A model generated the notes under the pieces. The model was not told the DNA's origin. It was given only the letters and a program-made list of their open reading frames with translations, and made no database searches. Positions 16,874-26,095 of a stretch of DNA of 64,000 nucleotides are shown piece by piece. The translations under genes were made by a program, and so were the position numbers. The first letter of the stretch is position 1. The number at the start of each line of letters is the position of its first letter. The DNA is from Arcticimaribacter sp965277835 (GTDB lineage: Bacteria > Bacteroidota > Bacteroidia > Flavobacteriales > Flavobacteriaceae). The stretch covers positions 1,860,001 to 1,924,000 of the forward strand of contig OZ255841.1 of the NCBI GenBank assembly GCA_965277835.1, in the 5' to 3' direction.

Positions 16874-18196
16874 ATGAAAAAGGGTATTATAATATTAGCA
16901 CTGGCAGTAACAATGATTTTCAGCTGTTCTAAATCAGAAGTAGCTGAGCCAACTCTGACACCACCAACTACGACAGCTTCACCAACTATAACTCCACCAC
17001 CACCAACTTCATCAACGACAACTTCAACTACTTCAACTTCAACTACTTCTACTTCAACTACGACAACATCTGGGTTCGTTGCATGTACTGGAGGTAAAGC
17101 AGGAGTTTACCCGTGTTTGGGATATGATTTATATGCGCATATACCTTTAACTACAATGGAAGCAAAAATGGCGAATGATAGCTGGGGTTGGACAGACCCT
17201 CAAACTCAAAAAGAATATGCAATTATGGGGGTAGATGATGGAACTGTTTTTGTAGATATTAGCACCCCCGATAAACCAATTTATTTAGGAAAATTGCCTA
17301 CTGCTACGGTTGCTAGTAGTTGGAGAGATGTTAAAGTATATAAAAACTATGCTTTTATTGTGAGTGAGGCAAAAGACCACGGATTGCAAATATTCGATTT
17401 AACAAATTTACGGGGTGTAACATCAAAACAAACATTTACTGTTACAAAAGAATTAAAAGACTTTGGTCGTGCTCATAATATTGCTGTTAACGAAACAAGT
17501 GGTTATGCTTATGTTATTGGGAGTAGTTTACAAAAAGGAGGACCTGTTTTTATTAATATCCAAGATCCTATAAACCCAAAAATAGAAGGGGGCTTTGCAG
17601 ATGAAGGATATACGCATGATGCACAAATTGTAACGTATAAAGGACCGGACGCTGATTATCAAAGCAAAGAAATTTTTATTGGTAGCAATAGTATTGACGG
17701 ACTAAATAATCAAATGGTTATAGTAGATGTAACTGATAAAGCTGCACCTAAGCTAATTTCACAAGCGACGTATAGTAATGGAGGTTATACACACCAAGGC
17801 TGGTTAGATGAAAATCATCGTTATTTTTATTTGGGAGACGAACTCGATGAGGAAAAACTTGGGAATAACACTAAAACACTTGTATTTGATTTAACAGACT
17901 TAGATAAACCTCTTTTACACTATACATATTTAGGACCTACCGCGGCTATTGACCATAATGGCTATACGAAAGGAAACTCTCTTTTCTTGGCAAATTACAC
18001 TGCTGGTTTTCGCGAAATAGACATTCAGAATATTGGCTCAAAAGAGATGAAAGAGATTGCTTTTTTTGATACGTTTCCTGCAAATGATGCAACCTCTTTT
18101 GGTGGAGTTTGGAATGTATATCCATATTTTGAAAGCGGTATTATTCTTATAAGTGATTCAAATTCTGGCTTATTTTTAGTAAAAGCTAGTAAATAA
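16874..18196 (+). CDS. Choice-of-anchor B family lipoprotein, copy 2
   Basis: This 440-residue paralogue of the protein at 14497-15705 shares its signal (Cys18, SKS) and the whole LVIVD propeller with only scattered substitutions. It differs by an insert of about 38 residues (roughly 27-66) made almost only of Thr, Ser and Pro. The insert is encoded by ACT/TCA-like triplet runs at about 16950-17070 and would act as an extended, possibly O-glycosylated stalk. The upstream region matches that of copy 1, but the -7-like sequence is degraded to TCTCTGTA, so expression of the two may differ. Confidence 0.88.
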   Translation: MKKGIIILALAVTMIFSCSKSEVAEPTLTPPTTTASPTITPPPPTSSTTTSTTSTSTTSTSTTTTSGFVACTGGKAGVYPCLGYDLYAHIPLTTMEAKMANDSWGWTDPQTQKEYAIMGVDDGTVFVDISTPDKPIYLGKLPTATVASSWRDVKVYKNYAFIVSEAKDHGLQIFDLTNLRGVTSKQTFTVTKELKDFGRAHNIAVNETSGYAYVIGSSLQKGGPVFINIQDPINPKIEGGFADEGYTHDAQIVTYKGPDADYQSKEIFIGSNSIDGLNNQMVIVDVTDKAAPKLISQATYSNGGYTHQGWLDENHRYFYLGDELDEEKLGNNTKTLVFDLTDLDKPLLHYTYLGPTAAIDHNGYTKGNSLFLANYTAGFREIDIQNIGSKEMKEIAFFDTFPANDATSFGGVWNVYPYFESGIILISDSNSGLFLVKASK

Positions 18197-18208
18197 TGTT
18201 AAGTCGCA

Positions 18209-19558
18209 ATGCGTAAAGCTTTATTAGTACTTCTAAGTTTTTGTATATGTAGTTGTGAGCGCGATATTTTTAGTACAGCAATTTCATCGTCATCTAACTT
18301 TGAGGGTAAACTTTCTTGGGTAAAAACGTTTGGAGGTAGTAACGAAGATATAGCACACGCCATAATCGAAACTGCCGATGGTGGCTTTGCTGTTATTGGA
18401 AATACTAAGAGTATTGATGGAGATATTACAGACAAATCTGTTGAAGTAAGCGATATACTTTTTATAAAATTCGATTCAGAAGCTAACCTAGAATGGACCA
18501 AAACCTATGGAGGTTCTGATGATGATAGAGGGCATTCATTGGTACAGATGGATGACGGAGGGTATTTTTTATTGGGATATAGTAGAAGTTCAGATGGGGA
18601 TGGAAGTAATAATGAAGGGCAACATGACAATTGGGTACTTCGTATAGATGCTACTGGGAAACTATTGTGGGAAAAAAGTTTTGGATATTCGGGGCATGAC
18701 CATGCGTATAATATTATTAAGACAAAAGATGGTGGCGTTCTATTCAATGGCTTTTTAGATGTTACTGCATCGAATGGAGCAGGGAGTACGCTACAAGGAC
18801 GTTCTCGTTCTTCTTCTTTTTCTCATGGAGTAGGTGAAATTTGGTGCCACAAAATGACTTCTGAAGGGAAGATTGAATGGCGAAATTATTATGGAGGCAC
18901 TAGTAACGATAGATCTTATGATGCTGTAGAAACCACCGAAGGGAATATTGTTTTGCTAGGAACTACCGAAAGTACAGATGTGGATGTGAAAAACCCAAAA
19001 GGAGGATACGATATTTGGGTCGTTATGGTAAACCCTCAAGGAGAAATTTTATGGGAGAAATCATTGGGAGGTGCCGCAACAGAAGGTGCAAATGCAATTA
19101 TTCAAGAGTCTAATGGCAATCTTGCTATTCTTGGTAATAGCTTTAGTACCGATGGCGATATAAGTTATTCGAAAGGTAGTTCGGACTTTTGGCTAGCAAC
19201 CTTAGATGTATCGGGTAACCTTATTTCAGAAATCTCTTTAGGTGGGTCTTCCTTTGACTTGGGGCGTGGTTTAGCAGTTGGTAAAGAAGGCGTTTTATGG
19301 TTAGCAGGACACTCTTTAAGTAGCGATGGGGATGTCTCTAATAATCGAGGGGGTAATGATGTTTTAGTGATGCGTTTAAACTCTAACCGATTACTTTTAG
19401 ATAGTTTTTCGTTAGGAGGTTCGGCTTTAGATATAGCCCATGATATAATTGAATTATCTTCGGGTAAAGTAATTGTTGTCGGTGAAACCGAAAGCACCAA
19501 TGCTCCTTTTGATGGAAATAAAGGAGGGAAGGATATTCTAATAGCGCAATGGAATTAA
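18209..19558 (+). CDS. Lipoprotein with seven propeller-like repeats
   Basis: This 449-residue protein starts with a short signal whose likely lipobox ends at Cys16. The rest divides into seven repeats of about 52-70 residues. Each begins near W-x-K-x-x-GGS, carries an acidic DGD or a related turn (clearest in repeats 1, 2, 5 and 6) and ends with a strand such as WVLRIDATGKLL. Seven such repeats suggest a seven-bladed beta-propeller. I do not recognise a named function. The gene follows the second anchor B copy by 12 bases, so they may be expressed together. Its first bases (AATGCGTA) are copied at 15717-15724, marking one edge of the duplicated unit. Confidence 0.75.
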   Translation: MRKALLVLLSFCICSCERDIFSTAISSSSNFEGKLSWVKTFGGSNEDIAHAIIETADGGFAVIGNTKSIDGDITDKSVEVSDILFIKFDSEANLEWTKTYGGSDDDRGHSLVQMDDGGYFLLGYSRSSDGDGSNNEGQHDNWVLRIDATGKLLWEKSFGYSGHDHAYNIIKTKDGGVLFNGFLDVTASNGAGSTLQGRSRSSSFSHGVGEIWCHKMTSEGKIEWRNYYGGTSNDRSYDAVETTEGNIVLLGTTESTDVDVKNPKGGYDIWVVMVNPQGEILWEKSLGGAATEGANAIIQESNGNLAILGNSFSTDGDISYSKGSSDFWLATLDVSGNLISEISLGGSSFDLGRGLAVGKEGVLWLAGHSLSSDGDVSNNRGGNDVLVMRLNSNRLLLDSFSLGGSALDIAHDIIELSSGKVIVVGETESTNAPFDGNKGGKDILIAQWN

Positions 19559-19620
19559 TTATATATATTTAGTGATAGTTTATATCTATTCTAAATTAGA
19601 AGTTTCTAAATCAAATACGT

Positions 19621-19628
19621 TATATTTG
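19621..19628 (+). promoter_or_regulatory. -7 box of the SUF operon
   Basis: TATATTTG fits TAnnTTTG and lies 27 bases before the sufA ATG. The TTG element is not clear. A two-codon frame ATG-TTA-TGA at 19651-19659 overlaps the true start at 19656. Confidence 0.55.
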
Positions 19629-19655
19629 CGTTTGTTATAAACATAGTATAATGTT

Positions 19656-19985
19656 ATGATTAAAGTATCTGAATCAGCAAAAAGTAAAGTATCCGTTTTA
19701 ATGCAAGAAGAAGGCTTTGATCCTATTACCGATTTTGTTCGAGTAGGCGTAAAAAGCGGAGGATGTTCGGGTCTATCCTATGATTTGAATTTTGATAAAA
19801 GCAAACAAGAAAGCGACCGCCTTTTTGAAGATAACAATGTAAAGATAGTGGTAGATAAAAAAAGCCTTTTATACTTAGTAGGTACAACCTTAGAATATTC
19901 AGGAGGATTAAATGGAAAAGGATTTGTATTTAATAACCCAAATGCAAATAGAACTTGTGGCTGCGGCGAAAGTTTTTCACTCTAA
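19656..19985 (+). CDS. sufA: Iron-sulfur assembly scaffold/carrier, SufA/IscA type
   Basis: This 109-residue A-type carrier takes iron-sulfur clusters from the SufBCD scaffold to target enzymes. The three cluster-binding cysteines are present: Cys37 in GGCSGLSY, and Cys101 and Cys103 in TCGCGES at the C terminus. It is the first gene of the SUF operon, 13 bases before sufB. The ATG at 19651 gives only two codons, so the start at 19656 is chosen. Confidence 0.94.
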   Translation: MIKVSESAKSKVSVLMQEEGFDPITDFVRVGVKSGGCSGLSYDLNFDKSKQESDRLFEDNNVKIVVDKKSLLYLVGTTLEYSGGLNGKGFVFNNPNANRTCGCGESFSL

Positions 19986-19998
19986 TTAATATAATGCA

Positions 19999-21444
19999 AT
20001 GGCATATACAGAAGAAGAACTTAAAAAAGAATTAGAAACTAAAGAATACGAATATGGTTTTTATACCGATATAGATTCGGATACATTCCCTATAGGTTTA
20101 AATGAAGATATTGTTCGTGCTATTTCAAAACGAAAAGAAGAACCCGAATGGATGACCGAATGGAGGTTAGCAGCGTATAGGTCTTGGGTAGAAATGACTG
20201 AACCAGATTGGGCGAATGTACATTATACAAAACCAGATTTTCAGGCTATATCGTATTACTCTGCACCTAAGAAGAAAGATAAATACAAAAGTTTAGATGA
20301 AGTAGATCCAGAATTACTCGAAACGTTTGAGAAATTGGGGATTTCGTTGGAAGAGCAAAAGAAATTGGCAGGAGTAGCCGTGGATATTGTAATGGATTCA
20401 GTTTCGGTAGCAACGACTTTCCGAGAAACTTTAGCTGAAAAAGGAATTATTTTTTGTTCCATTTCAGATGCTATTAAAGACTACCCCGAACTCGTAAAAA
20501 AATATATAGGAACAGTAGTTCCTCCAAGAGATAACTTTTATGCTGCATTGAACTCTGCAGTTTTTTCGGACGGCTCTTTTTGTTATATCCCCAAAGGCGT
20601 ACGTTGCCCTATGGAATTGTCAACTTACTTTAGAATTAATCAAGCAGGGACAGGTCAGTTCGAGCGTACTCTAGTAATTGCAGATGAGTCTAGTTATGTG
20701 AGTTATTTAGAAGGCTGTACAGCACCTTCGAGAGACGAAAACCAATTACATGCAGCGGTTGTAGAGCTTATAGCATTGGATGCTGCTGAAATTAAATATT
20801 CAACAGTTCAAAATTGGTTCCCTGGTAATAAAGAGGGGAAAGGTGGGGTTTTTAACTTTGTAACCAAAAGGGGAATTTGCCATACTAATTCCAAGATTTC
20901 TTGGACGCAAGTCGAAACAGGTTCTGCCGTAACATGGAAATATCCTTCGTGTATTTTGAAAGGCGATAACTCAATAGGAGAATTTTATTCGATAGCTGTA
21001 ACTAATAATTTTCAACAAGCCGATACGGGAACGAAAATGGTGCATTTAGGTAAAAACACGCGTAGTACTATTATTTCTAAGGGAATATCTGCGGGGCGTT
21101 CACAAAACAGTTATCGAGGTTTAGTACAAATAAATCCCAAAGCAGCTGATGCACGTAATTTTTCTCAGTGCGATTCTTTGCTGATGGGTGACTTATGTGG
21201 AGCACATACATTTCCTTATATAGAAGCTAAAAATAATTCTGCTCAAATTGAGCACGAAGCAACTACAAGTAAAATAGGTGAAGACCAAATTTTTTATTGT
21301 AATCAGCGAGGTATTGATACTGAAAAAGCAATTGCTTTAATTGTAAATGGATTTAGTAAAGAAGTTTTGAATAAACTTCCGATGGAATTTGCCGTAGAGG
21401 CACAAAAATTATTAGAAATTTCCCTCGAAGGGTCGGTGGGATAA
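19999..21444 (+). CDS. sufB: SUF scaffold subunit SufB
   Basis: This 481-residue protein has the usual length and the beta-helix core of SufB. With SufC and SufD it forms the scaffold on which iron-sulfur clusters are built in the cytoplasm. Conserved stretches include VPPRDNFYAALNSAVFSDGS, KGVRCPMELSTYFRIN and the cysteine-containing CTAPSRDENQLHAAVVE. The C terminus has the IGEDQIFYCNQRGI segment shared with SufD. It lies between sufA and sufC with gaps of 13 and 15 bases. Confidence 0.97.
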   Translation: MAYTEEELKKELETKEYEYGFYTDIDSDTFPIGLNEDIVRAISKRKEEPEWMTEWRLAAYRSWVEMTEPDWANVHYTKPDFQAISYYSAPKKKDKYKSLDEVDPELLETFEKLGISLEEQKKLAGVAVDIVMDSVSVATTFRETLAEKGIIFCSISDAIKDYPELVKKYIGTVVPPRDNFYAALNSAVFSDGSFCYIPKGVRCPMELSTYFRINQAGTGQFERTLVIADESSYVSYLEGCTAPSRDENQLHAAVVELIALDAAEIKYSTVQNWFPGNKEGKGGVFNFVTKRGICHTNSKISWTQVETGSAVTWKYPSCILKGDNSIGEFYSIAVTNNFQQADTGTKMVHLGKNTRSTIISKGISAGRSQNSYRGLVQINPKAADARNFSQCDSLLMGDLCGAHTFPYIEAKNNSAQIEHEATTSKIGEDQIFYCNQRGIDTEKAIALIVNGFSKEVLNKLPMEFAVEAQKLLEISLEGSVG

Positions 21445-21459
21445 GATTATTATATAACT

Positions 21460-22209
21460 ATGCTAACAATTAAAAATCTCCACGCAAGTATAGAGGGGAA
21501 AGAAATTTTGAAAGGGGTTAATCTCCAAGTTAATTTTGGGGAAGTGCATGCAATAATGGGTCCTAATGGATCTGGGAAAAGCACACTTTCTTCAGTAATT
21601 TCAGGGAATGAAGATTACGAAGTTGAGAAAGGAGATGTTTTTTTTAATGAAGAAGATTTATCTGAATTAAGTGCTGAAGAACGTGCACATAGAGGTATTT
21701 TTATGTCGTTTCAATACCCTGTTGAAATACCAGGAGTTACGGTAACTAATTTTATTAAAACAGCTATTAATGCTATCCGAAAAGCAAAAGGGTTAGAGGA
21801 TATGCCTGCTAAAGATATGTTGAAGAGCATTAGAGAAAAGGCGAAAATGCTAGGAATTGATTCTAAATTCCTTTCGCGTTCTTTGAATGAAGGGTTCTCT
21901 GGAGGAGAAAAAAAGCGTAATGAGATTTTTCAAATGGCAATGTTAGAACCTAAACTTGCGTTTTTAGATGAAACCGATTCTGGATTAGATATTGACGCGC
22001 TTAAAATTGTAGCTAATGGTGTAAACAAATTAAGAAGCAAAGATAATGCAGTGGTAGTCATTACACATTATCAACGTTTGTTAGATTATATTATCCCTGA
22101 CTATGTTCATGTACTTTACGACGGAAAAATTGTAAAAACTGGAGGCAAAGAACTAGCCTATGAGCTAGAGGCAAAAGGATATGACTGGATTAAACAGCTA
22201 GCAGAGTAA
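21460..22209 (+). CDS. sufC: SUF ATPase subunit SufC
   Basis: This 249-residue ABC-type ATPase powers conformational change of the SufBCD complex and is not a transporter. Walker A is GPNGSGKS (34-41), the signature is FSGGEKKRNE, Walker B is LAFLDETDSGLD, and the switch histidine is in VVITHYQR. One base separates its stop from the sufD start, as expected for subunits made together. Confidence 0.97.
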   Translation: MLTIKNLHASIEGKEILKGVNLQVNFGEVHAIMGPNGSGKSTLSSVISGNEDYEVEKGDVFFNEEDLSELSAEERAHRGIFMSFQYPVEIPGVTVTNFIKTAINAIRKAKGLEDMPAKDMLKSIREKAKMLGIDSKFLSRSLNEGFSGGEKKRNEIFQMAMLEPKLAFLDETDSGLDIDALKIVANGVNKLRSKDNAVVVITHYQRLLDYIIPDYVHVLYDGKIVKTGGKELAYELEAKGYDWIKQLAE

Positions 22210-22210
22210 T

Positions 22211-23527
22211 ATGGAACTCAAAGAAAAGTTAGTATCTTCTTTTTTGGCTTTTGAAGAAGACGTGGATTTATCTTTACCTATTCATGAGGTTCGGTCTAAG
22301 AGTTTAAATCAATTTGAAAAAGAGGGCTTCCCTACTAGAAAAGAAGAAGCTTGGAAATATACCTCTTTAGCAAAATTACTTAAAAACGATTATTCTATTT
22401 TTCCTAAAAAGGAAACCCACATTGAAATAAAAGACGTAAAGAAGTATTTTTTATATGATATTGACACATATAAAATTGTGTTTATTGATGGCGTATATAG
22501 TCCATTTTTATCTGAGACGACACACGATGGCATTGATGTTTGCTTGATGTCAGCAGCTATATCTAAACCGAAGTACGAAAAAGTTATTAATACGTATTTC
22601 AATTCTATTGCAAAAAAGGATGATAGCCTTACGGCACTAAACACGTCTTTTATTAAAGAAGGCGCATATATTTATATTTCAAAGTCGGTTATACCCGAAA
22701 AACCAATTCAAATTCTTCATTTTGCTACAGGGGAGCAAGGTCCTATATTGTTGCAACCTCGAAACCTAATTGTAGTTGAAGAGAATGCACAAGTGCAAAT
22801 ACTTGAGCGGCATCAAAGTTTAGTATCTCATAAGGTATTGACTAACTCGGTTACTGAAATCTTTGCAGAGAAAAATGCGTTGGTAGATTATTATAAAGTT
22901 CAAAACGATTTGGACGAAGCCTCTTTGATTGACAATACTTATATTAGTCAAAAAGAAAGAAGTAATGTAAGTGTTCATACATTTTCCTTTGGAGGTAATT
23001 TAACTCGAAACAACCTTAATTTTTATCAAAAAGGAGAGCATATAGAGTCCACTATGAAAGGGATTACTATTATTGGAGACAAGCAACATGTAGATCACTT
23101 TACTTTGGTAGATCATGCACAGCCCAACTGTGAGAGTCATCAAGATTATAAAGGTATTTATGCAGACAAATCTGTTGGCGTTTTCAATGGTAAAATTTAT
23201 GTAAACCGAGCTGCTCAAAAAACAAACGCCTTTCAGCAGAATAATAATATTTTACTAGATGATACGGCGACCATCAACACCAAACCACAATTAGAGATTT
23301 TTGCAGACGATGTAAAATGTTCGCACGGATGTACTATTGGACAACTAGATGAAGACGCACTATTTTATTTGAGGTCTCGTGGAATTCCAAAGAAAGAAGC
23401 AAGAGGATTGCTAACCTATGGGTTTGCAAATAATGTTTTAGAAAGTGTTAAAATTCAGGCTATAAAAACTCGAATTAATAAATTGATTGCACAGAAGTTG
23501 GGAATTAACTTAGGTTATGACTTATAA
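22211..23527 (+). CDS. sufD: SUF scaffold subunit SufD
   Basis: This 438-residue partner of SufB shares its beta-helix fold, including the late segment DDVKCSHGCTIGQLDEDALFY and the SRGIPKKEARGLL motif of SufD. It is needed for iron acquisition on the scaffold. It is placed between sufC (1-base gap) and sufS (3-base gap). Confidence 0.96.
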   Translation: MELKEKLVSSFLAFEEDVDLSLPIHEVRSKSLNQFEKEGFPTRKEEAWKYTSLAKLLKNDYSIFPKKETHIEIKDVKKYFLYDIDTYKIVFIDGVYSPFLSETTHDGIDVCLMSAAISKPKYEKVINTYFNSIAKKDDSLTALNTSFIKEGAYIYISKSVIPEKPIQILHFATGEQGPILLQPRNLIVVEENAQVQILERHQSLVSHKVLTNSVTEIFAEKNALVDYYKVQNDLDEASLIDNTYISQKERSNVSVHTFSFGGNLTRNNLNFYQKGEHIESTMKGITIIGDKQHVDHFTLVDHAQPNCESHQDYKGIYADKSVGVFNGKIYVNRAAQKTNAFQQNNNILLDDTATINTKPQLEIFADDVKCSHGCTIGQLDEDALFYLRSRGIPKKEARGLLTYGFANNVLESVKIQAIKTRINKLIAQKLGINLGYDL

Positions 23528-23530
23528 AAG

Positions 23531-24745
23531 ATGTTGGATGTAAACGCTATAAGAAAAGACTTTCCTATACTTGATCGAACAGTTAACGGTCAACCGTTAG
23601 TGTATTTTGATAATGCTGCTACTTCACAAACACCTAATCAAGTAGTTGATACGATTTCAAATTATTACAAAAATTTTAATGCAAACATCCATCGAGGAGT
23701 CCATGCGTTGAGCCAAGAGGCTACAGATGCTTATGAAGAAGCGCGTCAAAAAATACAACATCATTTTAATGCAAAACACGCCTATGAAATTATATTGACT
23801 TCGGGCGCTACTCATAGCATCAATATTATTGCTTTGGGTTATACAGAATTTCTTAAACCAAAAGATGAATTGATTGTTTCTGCAATGGAGCATCATTCTA
23901 ATATTGTGCCTTGGCAAATGCTTTGCGAACGTACAGGAGCTACTTTAAAAGTAATTCCTATAAGCAAAACAGGAGTATTAGAGTTAGATATATACCGAGA
24001 CTTACTCTCAGAGAAAACTAAATTGGTCTTTGTAAATCATGTTTCGAATGCTTTGGGGACAGTAAATCCGATAAGCGAAATTATTAGCTTGGCGCATCAA
24101 GTAGGTGCAAAAGTACTTGTAGATGGAGCTCAGGCAGCACCTCATATTAAAGCAGATGTACAAGCGTTAGATGTAGATTTTTATGTTGCTTCCGCACATA
24201 AAATGTGTGGGCCTACAGGTGTAGGGATATTATATGGAAAAGAAGAACTACTTAATTTGCTTTCACCGTATCAAGGTGGAGGAGAAATGATTGAAGAAGT
24301 TCGTTTTGAAAAAACGACTTATGCAGGTTTACCGCATAAATTTGAAGCAGGAACCCCTAATATTGCTGGTGCAATTGCTTTTGGTGCAGCGCTAGATTAT
24401 ATGAATAAAATTGGATTTGAAGCGATAGCGGCGTATGAGCAAGAACTATTATTATATGCAACCGCAAAGTTTAAGCAAATTGAGGATATTCAAATTTATG
24501 GAGAGGCTCCAGAAAAAACAGCAGTAATTTCGTTTAATATAAAAGGCGTTCACCCTTATGATATTGGAAGTATTTTAGATAAGATGGGGATTGCCGTACG
24601 AACAGGACATCATTGTGCTCAACCTATTATGGACTATTATAAAATAGCAGGGACGATACGCGCTTCTTTTCTGTTTTATAATACTAAAGAAGAAATTGAT
24701 ATTATGATTTCGGCACTAAAACGTGCAATTAAGATGCTGCAATAA
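23531..24745 (+). CDS. sufS: Cysteine desulfurase SufS
   Basis: This 404-residue PLP enzyme takes sulfur from cysteine and gives alanine and an enzyme persulfide. The PLP lysine is Lys224 in SAHKMCGP, and the persulfide-forming cysteine is Cys362 in RTGHHCAQP, the pattern of group II desulfurases. SufE, encoded 20 bases downstream, would accept the sulfur. Confidence 0.97.
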   Translation: MLDVNAIRKDFPILDRTVNGQPLVYFDNAATSQTPNQVVDTISNYYKNFNANIHRGVHALSQEATDAYEEARQKIQHHFNAKHAYEIILTSGATHSINIIALGYTEFLKPKDELIVSAMEHHSNIVPWQMLCERTGATLKVIPISKTGVLELDIYRDLLSEKTKLVFVNHVSNALGTVNPISEIISLAHQVGAKVLVDGAQAAPHIKADVQALDVDFYVASAHKMCGPTGVGILYGKEELLNLLSPYQGGGEMIEEVRFEKTTYAGLPHKFEAGTPNIAGAIAFGAALDYMNKIGFEAIAAYEQELLLYATAKFKQIEDIQIYGEAPEKTAVISFNIKGVHPYDIGSILDKMGIAVRTGHHCAQPIMDYYKIAGTIRASFLFYNTKEEIDIMISALKRAIKMLQ

Positions 24746-24765
24746 AATATAGTTATCTTTGAAAT

Positions 24766-25188
24766 ATGACTATACAAGAAATACAAGAAGAAATTATTGA
24801 CGAGTTTGCAATCTTCGAAGATTGGATGGAACGGTACGAGCATATGATTGAGCTTGGAAAGTCATTACCTTTGATAGATGCAGAATATAAAACGGACAAT
24901 AATACTATTAAAGGATGTCAAAGCAAAGTATGGCTTCATGCGGAGCTTGAAGAGGGGAAACTAAAATTCACTGCCGATAGCGATGCAATTATTACTAAAG
25001 GTATTGTCGCTATTTTAATTCGGGTTTTTTCTAATCAATATCCTAAAGATATTTTGGATGCCAACACCAATTTTATTGACCAAATTGGTTTAAAAGAACA
25101 TTTATCTCCCACACGAGCTAATGGTTTAGTTTCTATGGTTAAACAAATAAAATTATACGCTATAGCGTTTCAAACTCAACTCAAATAA
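24766..25188 (+). CDS. sufE: Sulfur acceptor SufE
   Basis: This 140-residue protein has the acceptor cysteine Cys51 in IKGCQSKVWL. It stimulates SufS and carries the persulfide to SufB. Length and motif are standard. The next gene starts 2 bases after its stop. Confidence 0.95.
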   Translation: MTIQEIQEEIIDEFAIFEDWMERYEHMIELGKSLPLIDAEYKTDNNTIKGCQSKVWLHAELEEGKLKFTADSDAIITKGIVAILIRVFSNQYPKDILDANTNFIDQIGLKEHLSPTRANGLVSMVKQIKLYAIAFQTQLK

Positions 25189-25190
25189 TT

Positions 25191-25517
25191 ATGTCAGAAA
25201 GTACGATTGATATTCAAGGGCTAGGAGAGAAAATAGTAAAAGTTCTCAAAACTATTTATGACCCCGAAATTCCAGTTGATATATATGAATTGGGATTGAT
25301 TTATGATGTTTTTGTAAATGAGGATAGAGATGTTAAGATTTTAATGACCCTTACTACACCAAATTGCCCAGTTGCAGAAACCTTACCCGTAGAGGTAGAA
25401 GAAAAAGTAAAGTCGCTCGATGAGGTAAAAGATGCCAAGGTCGAAATTACTTTCGACCCACCTTGGACTCAAGATTTGATGAGCGAAGAAGCTAAACTAG
25501 AATTAGGTTTATTATAA
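25191..25517 (+). CDS. sufT: SufT-like MIP18/DUF59 iron-sulfur assembly protein
   Basis: This 108-residue DUF59/MIP18 protein has the conserved DPEIPVDIYELGLIYDV stretch and the cysteine of TPNCPVAETLP (Cys59). Related proteins (SufT, CIAO2/MIP18) help mature iron-sulfur proteins. Its place in the SUF operon supports that role; the exact step is not established from sequence. Confidence 0.9.
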   Translation: MSESTIDIQGLGEKIVKVLKTIYDPEIPVDIYELGLIYDVFVNEDRDVKILMTLTTPNCPVAETLPVEVEEKVKSLDEVKDAKVEITFDPPWTQDLMSEEAKLELGLL

Positions 25518-25528
25518 TTGATGTTTTT

Positions 25529-26032
25529 ATGTCTGATGAAATAATCAATAGAGTAGCAAAAAGCCCTTTAATCACGTTCGACTTAGAAGACCTTTTTCCA
25601 CAGGGGATATATACAGAAATTGATATAAGCCAGTGGCTAGACCAAGGGTTTATTTTACGAGAAAAAGAATTTAGAGAAGCTATAAAAAAACATGACTGGT
25701 CTGCTTACAAAGAGCAGTACATTGCTCTTTTTTGTTCTACCGAGGCTATTTTACCGGCATGGGCAAGTTTGTTAGTTACGACTCAACTTTGTCAAGTTGC
25801 AAAACGAATTGTTTGGGGTTCTTTGACCGCACTCGAAAATAAATTATTATTAGAAGCTATTGAAAATATTGATTTAACTCCTTTTATAGGAAAACCCGTA
25901 ATAGTAAAAGGATGTGCTGAAAAAGAAATTTCTGAAGATGCCTATATTCAATTAATTCAAAAATTGCAACCTGTCGTAAAGAGTCTGTTTTATGGAGAAG
26001 CATGTTCTTCGGTTCCTCTTTTTAAGCGATAG
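25529..26032 (+). CDS. DUF2480 family protein of the SUF operon
   Basis: This 167-residue soluble protein of unknown function is recognised as DUF2480 from its opening IINRVAKSPLITFDLEDL and its position at the end of a Bacteroidetes SUF operon. It has cysteines at VKGCAEK and near the C terminus (EACSSVP) that could bind metal or cluster. Its genome context suggests a lineage-specific iron-sulfur accessory role, which is an inference. Confidence 0.82.
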   Translation: MSDEIINRVAKSPLITFDLEDLFPQGIYTEIDISQWLDQGFILREKEFREAIKKHDWSAYKEQYIALFCSTEAILPAWASLLVTTQLCQVAKRIVWGSLTALENKLLLEAIENIDLTPFIGKPVIVKGCAEKEISEDAYIQLIQKLQPVVKSLFYGEACSSVPLFKR

Positions 26033-26095
26033 ATTTTAGTAGCTATCTTAACTTAAAATGAGTAGTAGGTTGATTTAGCTTATTATAACGTTTAT

